A stretch of DNA of 64,000 nucleotides, from assembly GCA_035934015.1 (NCBI GenBank), contig DASYYH010000023.1, forward strand, positions 186,001 to 250,000, in the 5' to 3' direction. Below, piece after piece: positions 63,195 through 64,000 of the stretch (the stretch's first letter is position 1; every line of letters starts with the position of its first letter). The translations under genes and the position numbers were made by a program. The notes under the pieces were generated by a model. That model ran no database searches, was not told where the DNA came from, and saw only the letters and a program-made list of their open reading frames with translations. Source of the stretch: Candidatus Acidiferrales bacterium (GTDB lineage: Bacteria > Acidobacteriota > Terriglobia > Acidiferrales > UBA7541).

Positions 63195-64000
63195 CTAGAG
63201 CAGCGGCTTCAGTGTGAACGTGAAGGTGATGAGCTTGCCATTGCGGCGCACGGTAAAAACATGCTGGACGGCGCCCTGACACAGGAGGGCGCGAATGTCG
63301 TCGAGAGTGCCTTCGGATGTGGGATTGCCATCGATTTTTTCAATCATGTCCCCCGCAGCCATGCCAGCGTCTTCCGCAGGAGACTTGGGAATCACCTGAG
63401 CGACTTCAAAGGCGTGGAAAGCGGGAGGGATCGCGACAAGCACAAGGCCGCTCATGTCCTCGACGAAGCGATCGGGGAAATGCTTGTTGGGCTCGAGATA
63501 GAGGAGATGCGCGGGATAGTCGATGTAAATATTGAAGCGATTGAGAATTTTGCCGCCGAGCGAGCCAGCGAAATCGGAAGGAATATGCGTATCCGAGGAG
63601 GCCGATTTGCCGGGGAAGGCCGCGATTGGGTCCGAGAGGGTGATCTTTCCAAACTGAATTTCGCGCAAGCGACCGAGGCGCCCGGCCGAATCGGAATCCG
63701 AGGATGTGGTGTCAGGGAAAAAAGGGATTGTGCGCTCGGTGGAACCTCGCAGGTCATGCGACGACGCGAAATGCGGCGCGAATTGGATGGCTTCTGTCTG
63801 TCCTGTAGCAATCGAGAAGAGGCCATGAAAACTTCCCCGATGGGGTACGGAGACTTTGGCTTCGATGACTGGGACGCCACCAAGAAGCTGCAGCGGCAAT
63901 TTCACGGCAGACGCGAAGTATTGGAACGACTTGGGATCGTAAAAGCGAACCGACTGGCGGTCGTAACTGATGGCAACGACGAGCTGGCCGACGGCGTCGG
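63195..64000 (-). CDS. Retropepsin-like aspartic protease/PDZ protein (5' partial)
   Basis: The frame is open past the end of the window, so the N-terminus and start are missing; about 268 residues are visible. The upstream part reads AISYDRQSVRFYDPKSF, followed by a half-pepsin-like beta region (GGVPVIEAKVSVPHRGSFHG, IPSDFAGSLGGKILNRFNIY) and a C-terminal PDZ domain (VAQVIPKSPAEDAGMAAGD, IEKIDGNPTSEGTLDDIR). The first catalytic DTG is not in view and may be upstream or degenerate. Such proteins are common in Acidobacteriota. Confidence 0.75.
   Translation of the reverse strand, partial: DAVGQLVVAISYDRQSVRFYDPKSFQYFASAVKLPLQLLGGVPVIEAKVSVPHRGSFHGLFSIATGQTEAIQFAPHFASSHDLRGSTERTIPFFPDTTSSDSDSAGRLGRLREIQFGKITLSDPIAAFPGKSASSDTHIPSDFAGSLGGKILNRFNIYIDYPAHLLYLEPNKHFPDRFVEDMSGLVLVAIPPAFHAFEVAQVIPKSPAEDAGMAAGDMIEKIDGNPTSEGTLDDIRALLCQGAVQHVFTVRRNGKLITFTFTLKPLL

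Noticed and set aside
1-64000. CRISPR array, tRNA, rRNA, transposase or integrase genes
   Set aside because: No regularly spaced identical repeats, no clover-leaf with a GTTCGA-type arm and no transposase-like protein was seen. Reading by eye could miss a diverged tRNA.

Overview
The window most likely comes from the chromosome of an Acidobacteriota member. The reasons are a permease of the acidobacterial duplicated orphan permease (ADOP) type with its PadR regulator, an Oar-like TonB-dependent receptor with no SusD partner, many PilZ proteins, and GC-rich DNA with tight ATGA/GTGA-coupled operons. This is inference from gene content; no rRNA gene is present. No tRNA, CRISPR array, phage or transposase gene was recognised.

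Layout. 1-6.1 kb: 3' end of a TonB-dependent receptor, rmuC, a secreted unknown, an RlpA-like SPOR lipoprotein and a zinc-ribbon rhomboid protease. 6.1-13.0 kb (minus): pgsA, a small unknown, a two-subunit CoA-transferase, and a trpC-trpF-trpB-trpA-tyrA operon with a recognisable sigma-70 promoter. 13.1-16.0 kb: a DoxX protein and a three-gene osmoprotectant-type ABC transporter. 16.0-42.6 kb: a 26-kb signalling island. 42.7-48.7 kb: a glycine-rich secreted protein, two PilZ proteins, a Tat-type M24 peptidase and a secreted esterase. 48.7-51.3 kb: an AT-richer patch with one unrecognised membrane protein, a candidate small structured RNA and degenerate repeats. 51.3-64 kb: a class V aminotransferase, a CPBP protease, ADOP/PadR, an M20 amidohydrolase, small proteins, an AI-2E-family permease, a Lon-like protease and a retropepsin-PDZ protein that runs off the end.

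The most interesting part is the signalling island. It holds two complete and different chemosensory gene sets on opposite strands. The minus set is cheY-cheW-mcp-cheR-cheA(REC)-cheB-cheW-cheW-pseudoREC/DUF4388-REC, followed by a PilZ gene. The plus set is TonB-C-mcp-cheW-cheR-cheA-cheB-cheY-cheX. Between them lie a cytosolic NtrB-like kinase and an NtrC-like sigma-54 activator, plus a three-gene minus operon (PilZ-like, 589-aa unknown, orphan-DHp protein). I read three sigma-54 (-24/-12) promoters, one for each block. Each has two or more copies of a TGAGAC-containing motif about 105-180 bp upstream of the predicted start, where an NtrC-type activator would bind. My model is that the embedded two-component pair switches both chemosensory arrays and the accessory operon on together as one regulon. 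No flagellar or pilus structural gene is in the window, so the output behaviour is unknown; type IV pilus motility or a non-motility output are both possible.
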